Made by a program: the position numbers and the translations under genes
NCBI GenBank assembly: GCA_001701135.1
Contig: DAAN01000025.1
Coordinates: forward strand, 14,744-78,743
DNA: 64,000 nucleotides
Reading direction: 5' to 3'
DNA from: Bacteroidales bacterium H3
GTDB lineage: Bacteria; Bacteroidota; Bacteroidia; Bacteroidales; Muribaculaceae
Shown: piece by piece, positions 26,665 to 36,461 of the stretch
Position numbering within the stretch: the first letter of the stretch is position 1
Layout: each line of letters opens with the position of its first letter
Notes under the pieces: model-generated
The model's input: the letters and a program-made list of their open reading frames with translations, nothing else
Databases searched by the model: none
What the model was told of the DNA's origin: nothing

Positions 26665-27357
26665 TCAATCTTTAACTTTAAGAATGCAGGTGATCTGCGA
26701 ATTAAACGCCGCGCCGAAAATCGGAAATGGAGAATGTGATATACTGATGATTTCAAATTCGCGTTCGAGAAGCGGACGCAGATCCTTAAAATAAAAACCT
26801 ATATGGTCGAGATAACCATCGCCTTGACGAAATTCTGAAAGAGGACGAGCCAGCAGAGTGCGCCACAAATTACGCCACGTATACTGGTAACGCCGCTGTG
26901 AATCGGTGAGTTTACGCACAACACCCTTGAATAACCCTGACAAACCGCTCTCAACAGGCACGGATACAATAAGAATGCCACCGGGGGCAAGCACTGATTT
27001 GATCTGATTAATGAGCCGCCGTTGCATGTGTGGCGCGAAGTGCTCAAGAACTTCGAGACAAGTAATCACATGGAATATTTTGCCAGATGACAATATCTCG
27101 TCGAAGTTATCATAAATTGTCACTTCCGGATGAGTCAATTTATCGGGATACGGGTCATATCCACAATAGGTACAGCCTGTTGAATCACCATCGCCGAGAA
27201 GATAGATTAGATGCCCGTCGGCACATCCGAAATCGAGCATATCCTTACCGGCTCCGGTATAACGGGACAGAAGTTTGCAGAGCTGACTGAAACGACGCCG
27301 ATGTGAAAATCGGCGGATAGGATTTCGGGAGTTATATGTCCAGTCGGAGTAAGGCAT
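26665..27357 (-). CDS. class I SAM-dependent methyltransferase
   Basis: From ATG 27355-27357 the protein has 230 residues. Motif I is MLDFGCADGHLIYLL, followed by CGYDPY (acidic residue after strand 2), VITCLEVLEHF, and a post-motif APGGILIVSVP. This is the Methyltransf_11/23-type fold. The N-terminal WTYNSRNPIRRFSHRRR is typical of Bacteroidetes enzymes that modify cell-surface lipids or sugars. The substrate cannot be told. It is a single gene, on the opposite strand to the amylase-like gene. Confidence 0.85.
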   Translation of the reverse strand: MPYSDWTYNSRNPIRRFSHRRRFSQLCKLLSRYTGAGKDMLDFGCADGHLIYLLGDGDSTGCTYCGYDPYPDKLTHPEVTIYDNFDEILSSGKIFHVITCLEVLEHFAPHMQRRLINQIKSVLAPGGILIVSVPVESGLSGLFKGVVRKLTDSQRRYQYTWRNLWRTLLARPLSEFRQGDGYLDHIGFYFKDLRPLLEREFEIISISHSPFPIFGAAFNSQITCILKVKD

Positions 27358-27393
27358 AAAATATAAACAGATTGATTGCTGACATAATGGCAA

Positions 27394-27904
27394 GATGTGC
27401 TACAAATATACGAATTTAAATGCACAAAACAATATTCGCCATATTTTATATCTAACATTCATCTACATAAACTGGTTCCGACACTGAATGCAGTTTTTGT
27501 ATAAGGCAGCCACTTTTGATAACTTATATAAAATGGATAACAGGTCGATTCGGAAAGGTACAAAAAAAATTGATTGTCTCCCGACAACCAATCTTAGTTA
27601 ACCTTAAATCTAATACCATGAAAAACACGTTGCAAAGTTATGGAGATTTCACGAGGCAGCAAACGTTTTGACAAGAAAAATGCTTTAATTTAACATTATT
27701 TTACGCGATATTGATTAATTTACACCATATCAGCTTCTTTTTGTCAAAACTAACTGCATATCGCTGACATTTTGCTTTCCCCTATTATTCCTTTTCTAAA
27801 ATAGCCCGATCAAACTCGGTTAACATTTGTTAACACCATGCTGTAAATACGGCCACAGCACCTCTCTGAGGCCTTTGACACTGACCGTTTCCTCTACTTA
27901 TGTT
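27394..27904. other. AT-rich intergenic region, no gene seen
   Basis: The 510-bp stretch contains no convincing reading frame. Short inverted repeats (27571-27592, and GTTAAC...GTTAAC around 27820-27835) are visible, but I assign no function. Confidence 0.5.
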
Positions 27905-27907
27905 TAA

Positions 27908-28251
27908 GAGCTTGTTTAAAAATAAATGTTGCCGATAGGGTCGCATATCCAGAGACTGATTTCGTCGTGTGACGAAGGAGTGTACGTGTGTACACGACTG
28001 AGTAACAGGGCGAAAGCTGGCCGGGATATGCGAAACAAAGGTAACTTTTCACTAAAGATATTACTAATAAACATGAAAATAAATTTTAATAGATGTGAAG
28101 GTCATGAAAATAATACCTTGTGTCGGCCACTGTCCGGCATCTTTCTGTTTGCGCATCGGTCGTTATGGACCCCCATAACTCCCTCAACGCAAGCAGAAAT
28201 CTGCTCGAACAGTGACCGCCCTATCGATAACATTTATTATTAAACAAGCTC
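27908..28251. mobile_element. 344-bp MITE with 34-bp terminal inverted repeats
   Basis: The ends GAGCTTGTTTAA[A/T]AATAAATG... match over 31 of 34 positions as inverted repeats (27908-27941 and 28218-28251). They are flanked by TAA on both sides (27905-27907 and 28252-28254), consistent with a 3-bp TNA duplication as made by some IS5-family transposases. No transposase is encoded. Inside, TCGCATATCC (27941-27950) pairs with GGATATGCGA (28023-28032) and encloses further hairpins, so a transcript would be strongly structured. Confidence 0.75.
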
Positions 28252-28339
28252 TAAGGCAAGATTTAGAACTGTCGCGATTTCCGCAATAGTGAATGAGGGT
28301 GAAAGTTTTTGAAAAAATATTTAAAATCGACATGTCCCA

Positions 28340-28455
28340 TTGGGTATTATGTGTGGAAAATATAATTTTGCGGTGCAAATTAGTATCATTTACAACGGTA
28401 GCGTCATTTTTGGGGCACGTTCTGCCCGTTGTTTCCAAAAATGTTGCTAACTTTG
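28340..28455 (+). promoter_or_regulatory. two candidate promoters before the DUF6242 gene
   Basis: TTG (28340-28342), 20 bp, TAATTTTG (28363-28370) forms one promoter. A second -7 box, TAACTTTG, lies at 28448-28455, about 50 bp before the ATG. Confidence 0.5.
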
Positions 28456-28507
28456 CAATTTGAATGGTTGTAGGTAGTCACACCTACACCTATTTATATA
28501 CATACGA

Positions 28508-30001
28508 ATGAAAAAAGGATTTCTATCATATTGCCTTGCAGTGACGATGACTGCGGGTGCCATGGTCGCTTTCTCCGGTTGCAATTCCTCCGACACTCCC
28601 TGGAATAACGACCCGGCCAACTATTCCGGCACTCAGATCACATCGTTCAATCTTAAAGCCGACAAGGCGATTCTCAACAATCTCGATTCGGTGTTTTTCT
28701 CCATCGACTTGATTGATGCAAGGATTTTCAATGCCAATCCCTTACCCTGCGACACCAAGACCGAGGCGCTTAAGGTCAAGCTCAACTGCGATGAATGCCG
28801 TGTCATTCAGTTTATAGTTCCTGCAGCCGGTGAAAAGCCCGAACAGACGCTCGACTATCTGGCTGACCAGAATGTCGCCATCGACTTCTCACGCGGCCCG
28901 GTTAAACTGCACATGGTAGCCGCCGACGGATTAAACACCCGCGACTATCAAGTGTCGGTCAACGTCTACAGTGAAGTGACCGATTCGCTTTACTGGGACA
29001 AAGTAAATGCCGGAAAGCTGAAAGGCGTGACAGGAATGACACGTTCCAAAACCGTAAAGGTCGGCGACAACGCCCTGACTCTCAGCACCGCTCCCGACGG
29101 CTCCTTCGCCATAACCACATTCATTCCCTCGCCCACCACAGGCTCGGGTCAGTGGGCACAGACAATGATCAGCCCCGCTTTCCCTGCCCACGGCACCCTC
29201 GACACCAACTCGTTCACAGCCACTGCCAACGGCACACTGTTCGTCACCGACAATAACGGCCAGCTCTATATGAGCACTGACGGCGGCCACAACTTCTCAA
29301 TGGTCGACAGCAACTGGGAAGCAATCTCGGCACCTTACGAAGATGGCATTATCGGCGTGAAAAACAACGCCGGCAACCGCACCTACGCGGCATATCCCCC
29401 CTCGGTATGGCCCACAGCCGGAGCAGCCATCGCCAACCGTTTCCCCGTTGAGGGCTACAGCGCCGCCGCTTCATTCTCAACGAAATGGGCACGCAAACCG
29501 CAGGTTGTGATCACCGGCGGCAAAAATGCGGCAGGCTCCTACACCGGCACCTGGGCTTTCGACGGCTCGCGCTGGATCGAAGTCAGCAACGTTCTGCCCG
29601 AAGGCACAGGATGGCAGATGACCGAATACACCATCGCGGAGACCGACACCATCAACTGGCAGACCTCGCGAAAAAATGTGCTGATAGCTTTCGGCGGCAG
29701 AATCCCGCAAGGCATAAGCAGCGAGACATGGATATCACGTGATATGGGCGTAAACTGGAGCCGCGGCAGCAAGTATCTGCAGCTCCCGGCCTACATTCTT
29801 CCCCTGGCATCCGACGGTTCGCTCCTCGTGTTTGACAAGCTGCTCACCGAGGACGGCGCCACCACGCTCGCAGTAAAACCCATCACCGAATGGGAATGCC
29901 CCTATCTCTACATCTTCGGAGGCTACGACATCTCAGACCGCCTGCGTGACCAATACTGGAGCGGAGTAGTAAATCACCTGAAAGCCAAGCCACTGCAATA
30001 A
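28508..30001 (+). CDS. DUF6242-type lipoprotein
   Basis: The 497-residue protein has a lipoprotein signal ending in the lipobox FSGC (Cys25). It continues with a beta-rich N-terminal domain and repeated bow-tie-like motifs typical of beta-propellers (DNNGQLYMSTDGGHNFSMVD, TWISRDMGVNWSRGS, TWAFDGSRWIEVSN). The architecture and its place before a DUF6089 protein and uppS match the DUF6242 lipoproteins of Bacteroidales. Function is unknown. The neighbourhood suggests an outer-membrane or envelope role. Confidence 0.8.
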   Translation: MKKGFLSYCLAVTMTAGAMVAFSGCNSSDTPWNNDPANYSGTQITSFNLKADKAILNNLDSVFFSIDLIDARIFNANPLPCDTKTEALKVKLNCDECRVIQFIVPAAGEKPEQTLDYLADQNVAIDFSRGPVKLHMVAADGLNTRDYQVSVNVYSEVTDSLYWDKVNAGKLKGVTGMTRSKTVKVGDNALTLSTAPDGSFAITTFIPSPTTGSGQWAQTMISPAFPAHGTLDTNSFTATANGTLFVTDNNGQLYMSTDGGHNFSMVDSNWEAISAPYEDGIIGVKNNAGNRTYAAYPPSVWPTAGAAIANRFPVEGYSAAASFSTKWARKPQVVITGGKNAAGSYTGTWAFDGSRWIEVSNVLPEGTGWQMTEYTIAETDTINWQTSRKNVLIAFGGRIPQGISSETWISRDMGVNWSRGSKYLQLPAYILPLASDGSLLVFDKLLTEDGATTLAVKPITEWECPYLYIFGGYDISDRLRDQYWSGVVNHLKAKPLQ

Positions 30002-30037
30002 CCTCTCACTTTCACTCCATCGCTCTCTCACTCTGAA

Positions 30038-30721
30038 ATGAAACGAATATTCATCGCCATAACAATGCTCATCCTGACTTCGGCCATCGCGCACCGCGCG
30101 TCGGCTCAGGATGCCCCTTATAAGTTCGACTTCGGCGGACAGGTGGGCATGTCGGGCTACGTCGGCGATGCATCAAGCAGCATATTCGCACACCCCGGGC
30201 TGTCGGCAGGTCTCACTTTCCGCTATCTTCCCGACGTGCGCTGGTGCCTGCGCACACTCGTAGGCTACCGCACACTCAGCGGCAACACCGCCGACATGGA
30301 CGACGTCTTTCCCGACGGCGCGGAGTATTCCTTCAAATCCACTGTATTCGACCTGCAGGAGCGCCTGGAATTCAACTTCCTCCCCTACGGTATCGGCGAG
30401 ACATACAAACGTCTGCGCCGATGGACTCCCTATCTGGGCGTCGGATTAGGAGTATCGCTGTCGACATGCGACGGCAATACCAACCTCGGATTCAACATAC
30501 CCATGGCCTTCGGCGTGAAATACAAGGCACGCCCGCGACTCAATCTCGCTCTGGAGTTCTCAATGACTAAAGTATTTTCCGACCATATGGATGGTCCGCT
30601 CAGCGACCTGCACCAGATCAAAAGCTCGTTTGCGAGGAACACCGACTGGTATTCCGACATCACGTTCTCAGTGACTTATGAGTTCGGCGAGCGCTGCGCC
30701 ACCTGCCATTACGTCGATTAA
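30038..30721 (+). CDS. DUF6089-type outer-membrane beta-barrel protein
   Basis: The 227-residue protein has a signal peptide (MKRIFIAITMLILTSAIAHRASA) and alternating beta-strand sequence ending ...DITFSVTYEFGERCATCHYVD. Small barrels of this type precede isoprenyl transferase and bamA in Bacteroidales. The specific role is unknown. It is 36 bp after the lipoprotein gene and 14 bp before uppS, so probably part of one operon. Confidence 0.8.
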   Translation: MKRIFIAITMLILTSAIAHRASAQDAPYKFDFGGQVGMSGYVGDASSSIFAHPGLSAGLTFRYLPDVRWCLRTLVGYRTLSGNTADMDDVFPDGAEYSFKSTVFDLQERLEFNFLPYGIGETYKRLRRWTPYLGVGLGVSLSTCDGNTNLGFNIPMAFGVKYKARPRLNLALEFSMTKVFSDHMDGPLSDLHQIKSSFARNTDWYSDITFSVTYEFGERCATCHYVD

Positions 30722-30735
30722 TCCCACACCCGATA

Positions 30736-31497
30736 ATGAACCATCTGCCCGAAAGCATCGACCCCGCCCGCATCCCCGCGCATGTCGCCATCATCATGGA
30801 TGGCAACGGCCGCTGGGCCAAGCAGCGTGGTCTTGACCGCTCCGAAGGTCATGTGGAAGGAGTGAACACTGTGCGCAAAATCACCGAAATAGCTTCGGAA
30901 TTAGGCGTGAAGTGTCTCACCCTCTATGCTTTCTCCACAGAGAACTGGAACCGCCCGCAGGCCGAGGTCGACGCACTGATGCACCTCATCGGCATAGCCA
31001 TACAGCGCGAGACCCCCGACCTGATCAAAAACAATGTGAGCCTGCGCATGATAGGCGATTTCGACCGCATGCCTGAGGATCCACGCCGCCGTCTGCAGCA
31101 ATGCTTCGACGACACTGCCCACTGCAACGGGCTGGTGCTCAACCTTGCGCTGAGCTATTCGGGACGCTGGGACATTACCCGCGCCGCACAGCTGATCGCA
31201 GCCGACGTCGCCGCAGGGCGTATCAGCCCCGACGACATCGACGAGCATGTGCTGGCCTCACGGCTCTCCACCTCCACTCTCCCCTGCCAGGATCCCGATC
31301 TGCTCATCCGCACAGGTGGCGAGATGCGCGTCAGCAATTTCCTGCTCTGGGAAATCGCATATTCCGAAATCGTGGTCACCGACAAATTCTGGCCCGAGTT
31401 CAACAAGGAAGATTTCATCGAAGCCGTCAGACTCTATCAGAGCCGCGAGCGACGCTTCGGTAAAACAAGCGAACAGGTCGGCAAAAACCGGCCATGA
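30736..31497 (+). CDS. uppS: isoprenyl transferase (undecaprenyl diphosphate synthase)
   Basis: The 253-residue cis-prenyltransferase has the catalytic HVAIIMDGNGRWAKQRG motif, LTLYAFSTENWNRP and the C-terminal DLLIRTGGEMRVSNFLLWE. It makes undecaprenyl diphosphate, the lipid carrier for peptidoglycan and surface glycans. It lies immediately before bamA. Confidence 0.96.
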   Translation: MNHLPESIDPARIPAHVAIIMDGNGRWAKQRGLDRSEGHVEGVNTVRKITEIASELGVKCLTLYAFSTENWNRPQAEVDALMHLIGIAIQRETPDLIKNNVSLRMIGDFDRMPEDPRRRLQQCFDDTAHCNGLVLNLALSYSGRWDITRAAQLIAADVAAGRISPDDIDEHVLASRLSTSTLPCQDPDLLIRTGGEMRVSNFLLWEIAYSEIVVTDKFWPEFNKEDFIEAVRLYQSRERRFGKTSEQVGKNRP

Positions 31498-31534
31498 CAT
31501 CCATCATCACGTTTACAACGACATTCCATCATAT

Positions 31535-34162
31535 ATGAGATACAGGTTATTACCTCTCCTGCTGATTCTGATAGCAATTGTAGCCCCCGGCGCAGCCGCA
31601 CAGGCTCCCGCCGACACCATCTACAACCCCACCATAGTCTACACCGGCGTCCCCTCGAAATATGAGATCGCCGGGCTTCGCGTCACCGGCGCCGACAACT
31701 ACGAGGACTATATCGTCATCGGCTACTCCGGGCTGAAAGTGGGAGATGAAGTGGAGATCCCCGGCAACGACATCACAGCCGCCGTGAAACGGCTCATGCG
31801 GCAGGGACTTTTCGCCCAGGCCCAGATCATCGCCGAAAAGATGGCCGGAAACAAGGTGTGGCTGGTAATCAACCTGCGCACACAGCCCCGTATCTCGGAA
31901 ACACGCTATGGGGGCATGAAAAAGAGCGAGCGCGAGGAACTGCAGAAGCGCCTCCAGCTCATGAAAGGCAATCAGATCACGCAGAACATTGTCAACCGTG
32001 TAGAATTAATCACTAAAAAATATTTCGACGAGAAAGGTTTCGGCAATGCCCAGGTGAAAGTGTGGCTCGAAGAGGATCTCAGCCATAAAAACGAGATGAT
32101 AGTGCACATCGACGTCAACAAGCACTCCAAAGTCAAAGTGCACAAAATCTACATCGACGGCAACAATGTGCTTTCCGACAGCAAGCTCAAGCGGGTTATC
32201 AAGAAGACCAACGAATCGGGCAACCTCCTCAAGCTCTTCTCCCAGAAGAAGTTTGTAGAATCGGATTACCGCGACGACCTCAACCGCATTCTTGAAAAAT
32301 ATAACGAATTAGGCTACCGCGACGCCCGCATCGTCAGCGAATCCGTCGCCCCCTATGGCGAAAACAAGGTGGATGTATTCATCAACATCGACGAAGGCAA
32401 ACGCTACTACATCCGCAACATTTCGTGGGTGGGCAACACCCTCTACACCACCGACCAGCTCAACTATGTGCTCGACATGCACCCCGGTCAGGTCTACAAC
32501 CAGAAGCAGCTCAACAAGCGCCTGACCACCGACGACGATGCTGTGGCCAACGTCTACATGGACAAGGGCTACCTCTTTTATCAGCTCATGCCCATCGAGA
32601 AGAACATCGTGGGTGACTCCATCGACCTGGAACTGCGCATGTTCGAAGGCAATCAGGCCCGAGTCAACAAGGTGGTGATCGCCGGCAACGACCGACTGTA
32701 TGAAAAGGTTATCCGCCGCGACCTGCGTGTGAAACCGGGCGAACTTTTCTCAAAAAGCGATGTCATGCGCTCTCTGCGCGAAATTGCCCAGACAGGCCAC
32801 TTCAACCCCGAAAACATGGTTCCCGACGTGCAGCCCAACGAGGAGAACGGCACCGTCGACGTGGTCTTCAACCTCGAATCCAAGGCCAACGACCAGATAG
32901 AGCTTTCGCTCGGCTGGGGTCAGACCGGTATCATCGGCAAGGTGGCTCTTAAGTTCACCAACTTCTCCATAAAGAATCTTTTCCGCCCCGGCTCCTACAA
33001 AGGCATTATTCCGCAGGGCGAGGGTCAGACATTCACCATCTCGGCTCAGACCAACGCACGTTACTACCAGATGTACTCCGTGTCGTTCCTCGACCCGTGG
33101 TTTGGCGGCAAGCGTCCCAACTCGCTTCAGATTTCGGCATACTACAGCCGCCAGACAGGTGTAAACTCATCATATTATAACTCCAACTGGGCCAACCCCT
33201 ATCTCTATGGCGGTTATGGCTACGGTTACGGCTACGGCTCGAACTACTACAACGACTATTATCAAAGCTCGATCGAAAATGCCTACGACCCCAACAAGGT
33301 GCTCCAGATGGTTGGTGTCACCGTGGGATTCGGCAAGCGTCTTAACTGGCCCGACGACTATTTCACATTCACCACCGAGTTGAGCTACAACTGGTATTAC
33401 CTCAAGAACTGGGAATACCTCTACTATATGAACAACGGCACGTCGAACGCACTCGTGCTCGGCCTCACGCTGGCACGCAACTCAATCGACAACCCCCTCT
33501 ACACACGCCGCGGTTCCACATTCTCGCTGAATCTGCAACTTACGCCCCCCGCCTCGCTTTTCGGCAAAAAGAACTGGGGCAAGCTCTATCAGGAGAACAC
33601 CACAGAGGCCAAGAAGGAACTCTACCACTGGATCGAATATTGGAAACTCCGCTTTAAATCGCGCACCTACACCCCGCTGACCGATGTCGACGGACAGTGG
33701 ACACTCGTGCTGATGACCCGCGCCGATTTCGGTCTGCTCGGCAGCTACAACAAGTGGCTCCGCTCACCTTTCGAGACCTTCTATGTCGGCGGCGACGGCA
33801 TGAGCGGTTCCTACACCTACGCCACCGAGACCATAGCCCTGCGCGGTTATGAAAACGGTTCGCTCACACCATGGGGCCGCGAGGGTTATGCTTACACCCG
33901 CCTGGGTGTGGAGCTGCACTTCCCCTTCATGCTGCAGCCCTCCACCACTATCTACGGTCTGGTATTCGCCGAAGGCGGTAATGCCTGGACCACGGTTAAA
34001 GACTTCTCGCCATTTAACCTCAAGCGTTCGGCCGGCGCCGGCATCCGCATCTTCCTCCCCATGGTCGGAATGATGGGTATCGACTGGGCCTACGGTTTCG
34101 ACAAGGTATTCGGCGAGAAAGGCGGCAGCCACTTCCACTTCATCCTCGGCCAGGAATTCTGA
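31535..34162 (+). CDS. bamA: outer-membrane protein assembly factor BamA
   Basis: From ATG 31535 the protein has 875 residues. The open frame reaches further upstream but only in shadow of uppS. After a signal peptide (LLPLLLILIAIVAPGAAA) come five POTRA repeats (about 45-440, each with a G-Y/F-x-x-A/D pattern such as KYNELGYRDARI). A C-terminal barrel carries the conserved ALRGYENGSLTP lid-lock segment and ends in Phe. A Gly/Tyr-rich loop (YLYGGYGYGYGYGSNYYND) is typical of Bacteroidetes BamA. It folds barrels into the outer membrane, and two Skp-like chaperones follow. Confidence 0.96.
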   Translation: MRYRLLPLLLILIAIVAPGAAAQAPADTIYNPTIVYTGVPSKYEIAGLRVTGADNYEDYIVIGYSGLKVGDEVEIPGNDITAAVKRLMRQGLFAQAQIIAEKMAGNKVWLVINLRTQPRISETRYGGMKKSEREELQKRLQLMKGNQITQNIVNRVELITKKYFDEKGFGNAQVKVWLEEDLSHKNEMIVHIDVNKHSKVKVHKIYIDGNNVLSDSKLKRVIKKTNESGNLLKLFSQKKFVESDYRDDLNRILEKYNELGYRDARIVSESVAPYGENKVDVFINIDEGKRYYIRNISWVGNTLYTTDQLNYVLDMHPGQVYNQKQLNKRLTTDDDAVANVYMDKGYLFYQLMPIEKNIVGDSIDLELRMFEGNQARVNKVVIAGNDRLYEKVIRRDLRVKPGELFSKSDVMRSLREIAQTGHFNPENMVPDVQPNEENGTVDVVFNLESKANDQIELSLGWGQTGIIGKVALKFTNFSIKNLFRPGSYKGIIPQGEGQTFTISAQTNARYYQMYSVSFLDPWFGGKRPNSLQISAYYSRQTGVNSSYYNSNWANPYLYGGYGYGYGYGSNYYNDYYQSSIENAYDPNKVLQMVGVTVGFGKRLNWPDDYFTFTTELSYNWYYLKNWEYLYYMNNGTSNALVLGLTLARNSIDNPLYTRRGSTFSLNLQLTPPASLFGKKNWGKLYQENTTEAKKELYHWIEYWKLRFKSRTYTPLTDVDGQWTLVLMTRADFGLLGSYNKWLRSPFETFYVGGDGMSGSYTYATETIALRGYENGSLTPWGREGYAYTRLGVELHFPFMLQPSTTIYGLVFAEGGNAWTTVKDFSPFNLKRSAGAGIRIFLPMVGMMGIDWAYGFDKVFGEKGGSHFHFILGQEF

Positions 34163-34265
34163 TCCACGGACCGATGAAGAGGCACATCCGCCGGTGTTAA
34201 ACCTTTTCTCTCTCCGATTGTCTTAATAGGTAGACATTTAACTCTACACTAAAAACGAATTCATT

Positions 34266-34781
34266 ATGAAAAAAATACTCCTCACACTCACGGTGATGAT
34301 AGCCGCATGGCTCGGAGCTTCAGCCCAGAAGTTCGCACTGGTCGACATGGAATATATCCTCAAGCAGGTGCCCAACTACGAGATGGCCAACGAACAGCTG
34401 CGCCAGCTTTCGGCCCGTTGGCAGAAAGAGGTGGAGCAGGTCAGCCGCGACGCCGACACCATGTATAAAAAATACCTCGCCGACAAAGTGTTCCTCACCG
34501 AGGAGCAGATCAAGAAACGCGAGGAGGAAATCGTGGCCAAAGAAAAAGAGGCCACCGACCTCCGTTACAAATATTTCGGTCCCGAGGGTGAACTCTACAA
34601 GAAACGTCAGACTCTGATGAAACCGATTCAGGACGATGTCTACAATGCCGTAAAGAAAGTGTCGGAAGAACGCGGATACCAGTGCGTCTTCGACCGCGCC
34701 TCATCGGCCAACATCGTGTTCGCCTCTCCGAGAATTGATATTTCCAACGAGGTGCTCGCCAAACTCGGATATTCAAACTAA
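34266..34781 (+). CDS. OmpH/Skp-family periplasmic chaperone (first copy)
   Basis: The 171-residue protein has a signal peptide ending ASA and the opening FALVDMEYILKQVPNYE typical of OmpH. A long charged coiled-coil follows (about 45-120), with the C-terminal YQCVFDRASSANIVFASPRI strand. Skp-like trimers hold outer-membrane proteins on the way to BamA. It lies 103 bp after bamA and 26 bp before a second copy. Confidence 0.93.
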   Translation: MKKILLTLTVMIAAWLGASAQKFALVDMEYILKQVPNYEMANEQLRQLSARWQKEVEQVSRDADTMYKKYLADKVFLTEEQIKKREEEIVAKEKEATDLRYKYFGPEGELYKKRQTLMKPIQDDVYNAVKKVSEERGYQCVFDRASSANIVFASPRIDISNEVLAKLGYSN

Positions 34782-34807
34782 CAATCTATAATAGACCATC
34801 TGAAACA

Positions 34808-35323
34808 ATGATCAAAAAAATCCTCCTGGCCATCGTTCTGGCCCTCCCGATGTGCGCAATGGCACAGAAATTCGGCACCGTCGAAGCTGAATCAGTAGCA
34901 GCCGACATGCCCGAAATGAAAGACATCGAAGCTAAACTCGTAGAAGTCAGCAAAACCTACGAAGCAGAATATCAGAAGCTCCAGCAGGAAGTGGAAGCCA
35001 AGTACACCGAATTCCAGAATCTTCAGAAAGAGGGCAAAACTCCCCAGTCGATTCTCGACCGCCGTCAGCAGGAAATCAACGAGCTTGGCCAGAAAGCCCA
35101 GCAGTTCCTCATGACCGCCCAGCAGGAGATCAACCGCAAGCAGCAGGAGCTTTCCGCTCCCGTTCAGGAAAAAGTCATCAATGCCATCAAGGCCGTAGGC
35201 CAGGAAGGCGGCTACACAATGATTTTCCCTGCCGGCGTATCACTCTTCTCGTCGAAGGATGTGGTTGACGTCACTCCCCTCCTCCGCGCCAAACTCGGTC
35301 TCCCTGCCAAAGCAGCCAACTGA
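34808..35323 (+). CDS. OmpH/Skp-family periplasmic chaperone (second copy)
   Basis: The second Skp-like protein also has 171 residues, with a signal peptide (KKILLAIVLALPMCAMA), KFGTVEAESVAADMPEMK, a glutamine-rich coiled coil, and the terminal YTMIFPAGVSLFSSKDVVDV. It differs clearly from the first copy, so the pair is an old duplication and probably has distinct clients. Confidence 0.93.
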   Translation: MIKKILLAIVLALPMCAMAQKFGTVEAESVAADMPEMKDIEAKLVEVSKTYEAEYQKLQQEVEAKYTEFQNLQKEGKTPQSILDRRQQEINELGQKAQQFLMTAQQEINRKQQELSAPVQEKVINAIKAVGQEGGYTMIFPAGVSLFSSKDVVDVTPLLRAKLGLPAKAAN

Positions 35324-35385
35324 TCCTGTCGGCTGAAATTACCGGTAAACAACTGAATTTCATGCCGCTTGTCACGCACACCACA

Positions 35386-35440
35386 CTACCCGCCCGCTGA
35401 CACTCAGGCCAACCGCCTGTGTCGGCGGGCTTGCGGGTAG
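35386..35440 (+). terminator. terminator of the bamA-ompH operon
   Basis: A GC-rich hairpin with arms from CTACCCGC (35386-35393) and GCGGGTAG (35433-35440), plus inner pairing, is followed by TTTATCCTTTAT. Confidence 0.7.
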
Positions 35441-35487
35441 TTTATCCTTTATCCGACACACCTGCATTTCATCTCTAATTCACAGAT

Positions 35488-36453
35488 ATGCTGCCTATAC
35501 TGAAATTTATTCCCTGCTTCAAACCGGTAATATGGGGCGGCGAGCGCATCGCCCGCTTAAAAGGGATAGATTCCCCACGTCATGACATTGGCGAATCATG
35601 GGAAATTTCCCCGCTGCCCGGCCACGAATCGGTGGTAGCGGAAGGCACATACAAAGGCACCACAATCAATGAGCTTTGCGCCCGTTTTCCCGTAGAAATG
35701 CTCGGGAAACATGTCAGCGAACGATGGAAAGGCACTTTCCCGCTGCTCGTGAAATTTATCGATTCAAACGACACATTGTCGATTCAGGTGCATCCCGACG
35801 ACGAACTTGCACTCCGCCGTCACAACGCATTAGGCAAAACAGAACTGTGGTATGCGCTTGAGCCGCTCGACGATGCCTTTGTCTATCTGGGGCTTACGCG
35901 CAGAGTGAACCCTGAAGAATTCAATTCACTGGTGGCATCGGGCAATATCATCAGCGTGCTGCGCAGAATACCTGTCAAGTCAGGTGATGTGTTTTTCATA
36001 CCTTCCGGCCGCATACATGCTCTCGGGAAAGGCAATTTAGTGGTAGAGATACAGGAGGCATCAGACATCACATACCGCATCTACGACTACAACCGTCGCG
36101 ACTCGCAGGGCCGCACTCGCGAACTCCATGTAGAGCAATCAGTCGACGCCATCGACTTCCACGACACCGTGGAGGAGCATCACAACCTTCTCCCCTCCCC
36201 GGGACAGACTCTGCAGCTGGGCAAATGCCAGTATTTCACCACCGACGCCATCAATGTGGCCGGCGAGACATCGCTCGACTTCGCCCGGCGCGATTCTTTT
36301 ACCATTCTGGTGAATATCGGCGGCGATCTTAAAATCACTTCTCCCGACGGCGAAACCGTTTCATTCCCTCAGGGCACATCGGTACTCATTCCCGCCGAAA
36401 TCCCCTCCGTAACCATCACCGGCCACGGTCGCGTGCTATCAACCCATCTCTGA
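35488..36453 (+). CDS. manA: mannose-6-phosphate isomerase, class I
   Basis: The 321-residue cupin enzyme has the zinc-site segment LSIQVHPDDELA and the conserved IPSGRIHALGKGNLVVEIQE. It interconverts mannose-6-phosphate and fructose-6-phosphate, feeding GDP-mannose/fucose synthesis or mannose use. The size fits the short bacterial class I type. It stands alone between a terminator and a convergent Nudix gene. Confidence 0.94.
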   Translation: MLPILKFIPCFKPVIWGGERIARLKGIDSPRHDIGESWEISPLPGHESVVAEGTYKGTTINELCARFPVEMLGKHVSERWKGTFPLLVKFIDSNDTLSIQVHPDDELALRRHNALGKTELWYALEPLDDAFVYLGLTRRVNPEEFNSLVASGNIISVLRRIPVKSGDVFFIPSGRIHALGKGNLVVEIQEASDITYRIYDYNRRDSQGRTRELHVEQSVDAIDFHDTVEEHHNLLPSPGQTLQLGKCQYFTTDAINVAGETSLDFARRDSFTILVNIGGDLKITSPDGETVSFPQGTSVLIPAEIPSVTITGHGRVLSTHL

Positions 36454-36461
36454 AGCCAGAC

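Noticed and set aside
31247..31534. 96 extra N-terminal codons before bamA
   Set aside because: They lie wholly in another frame of uppS, and a signal peptide begins exactly at the ATG at 31535.
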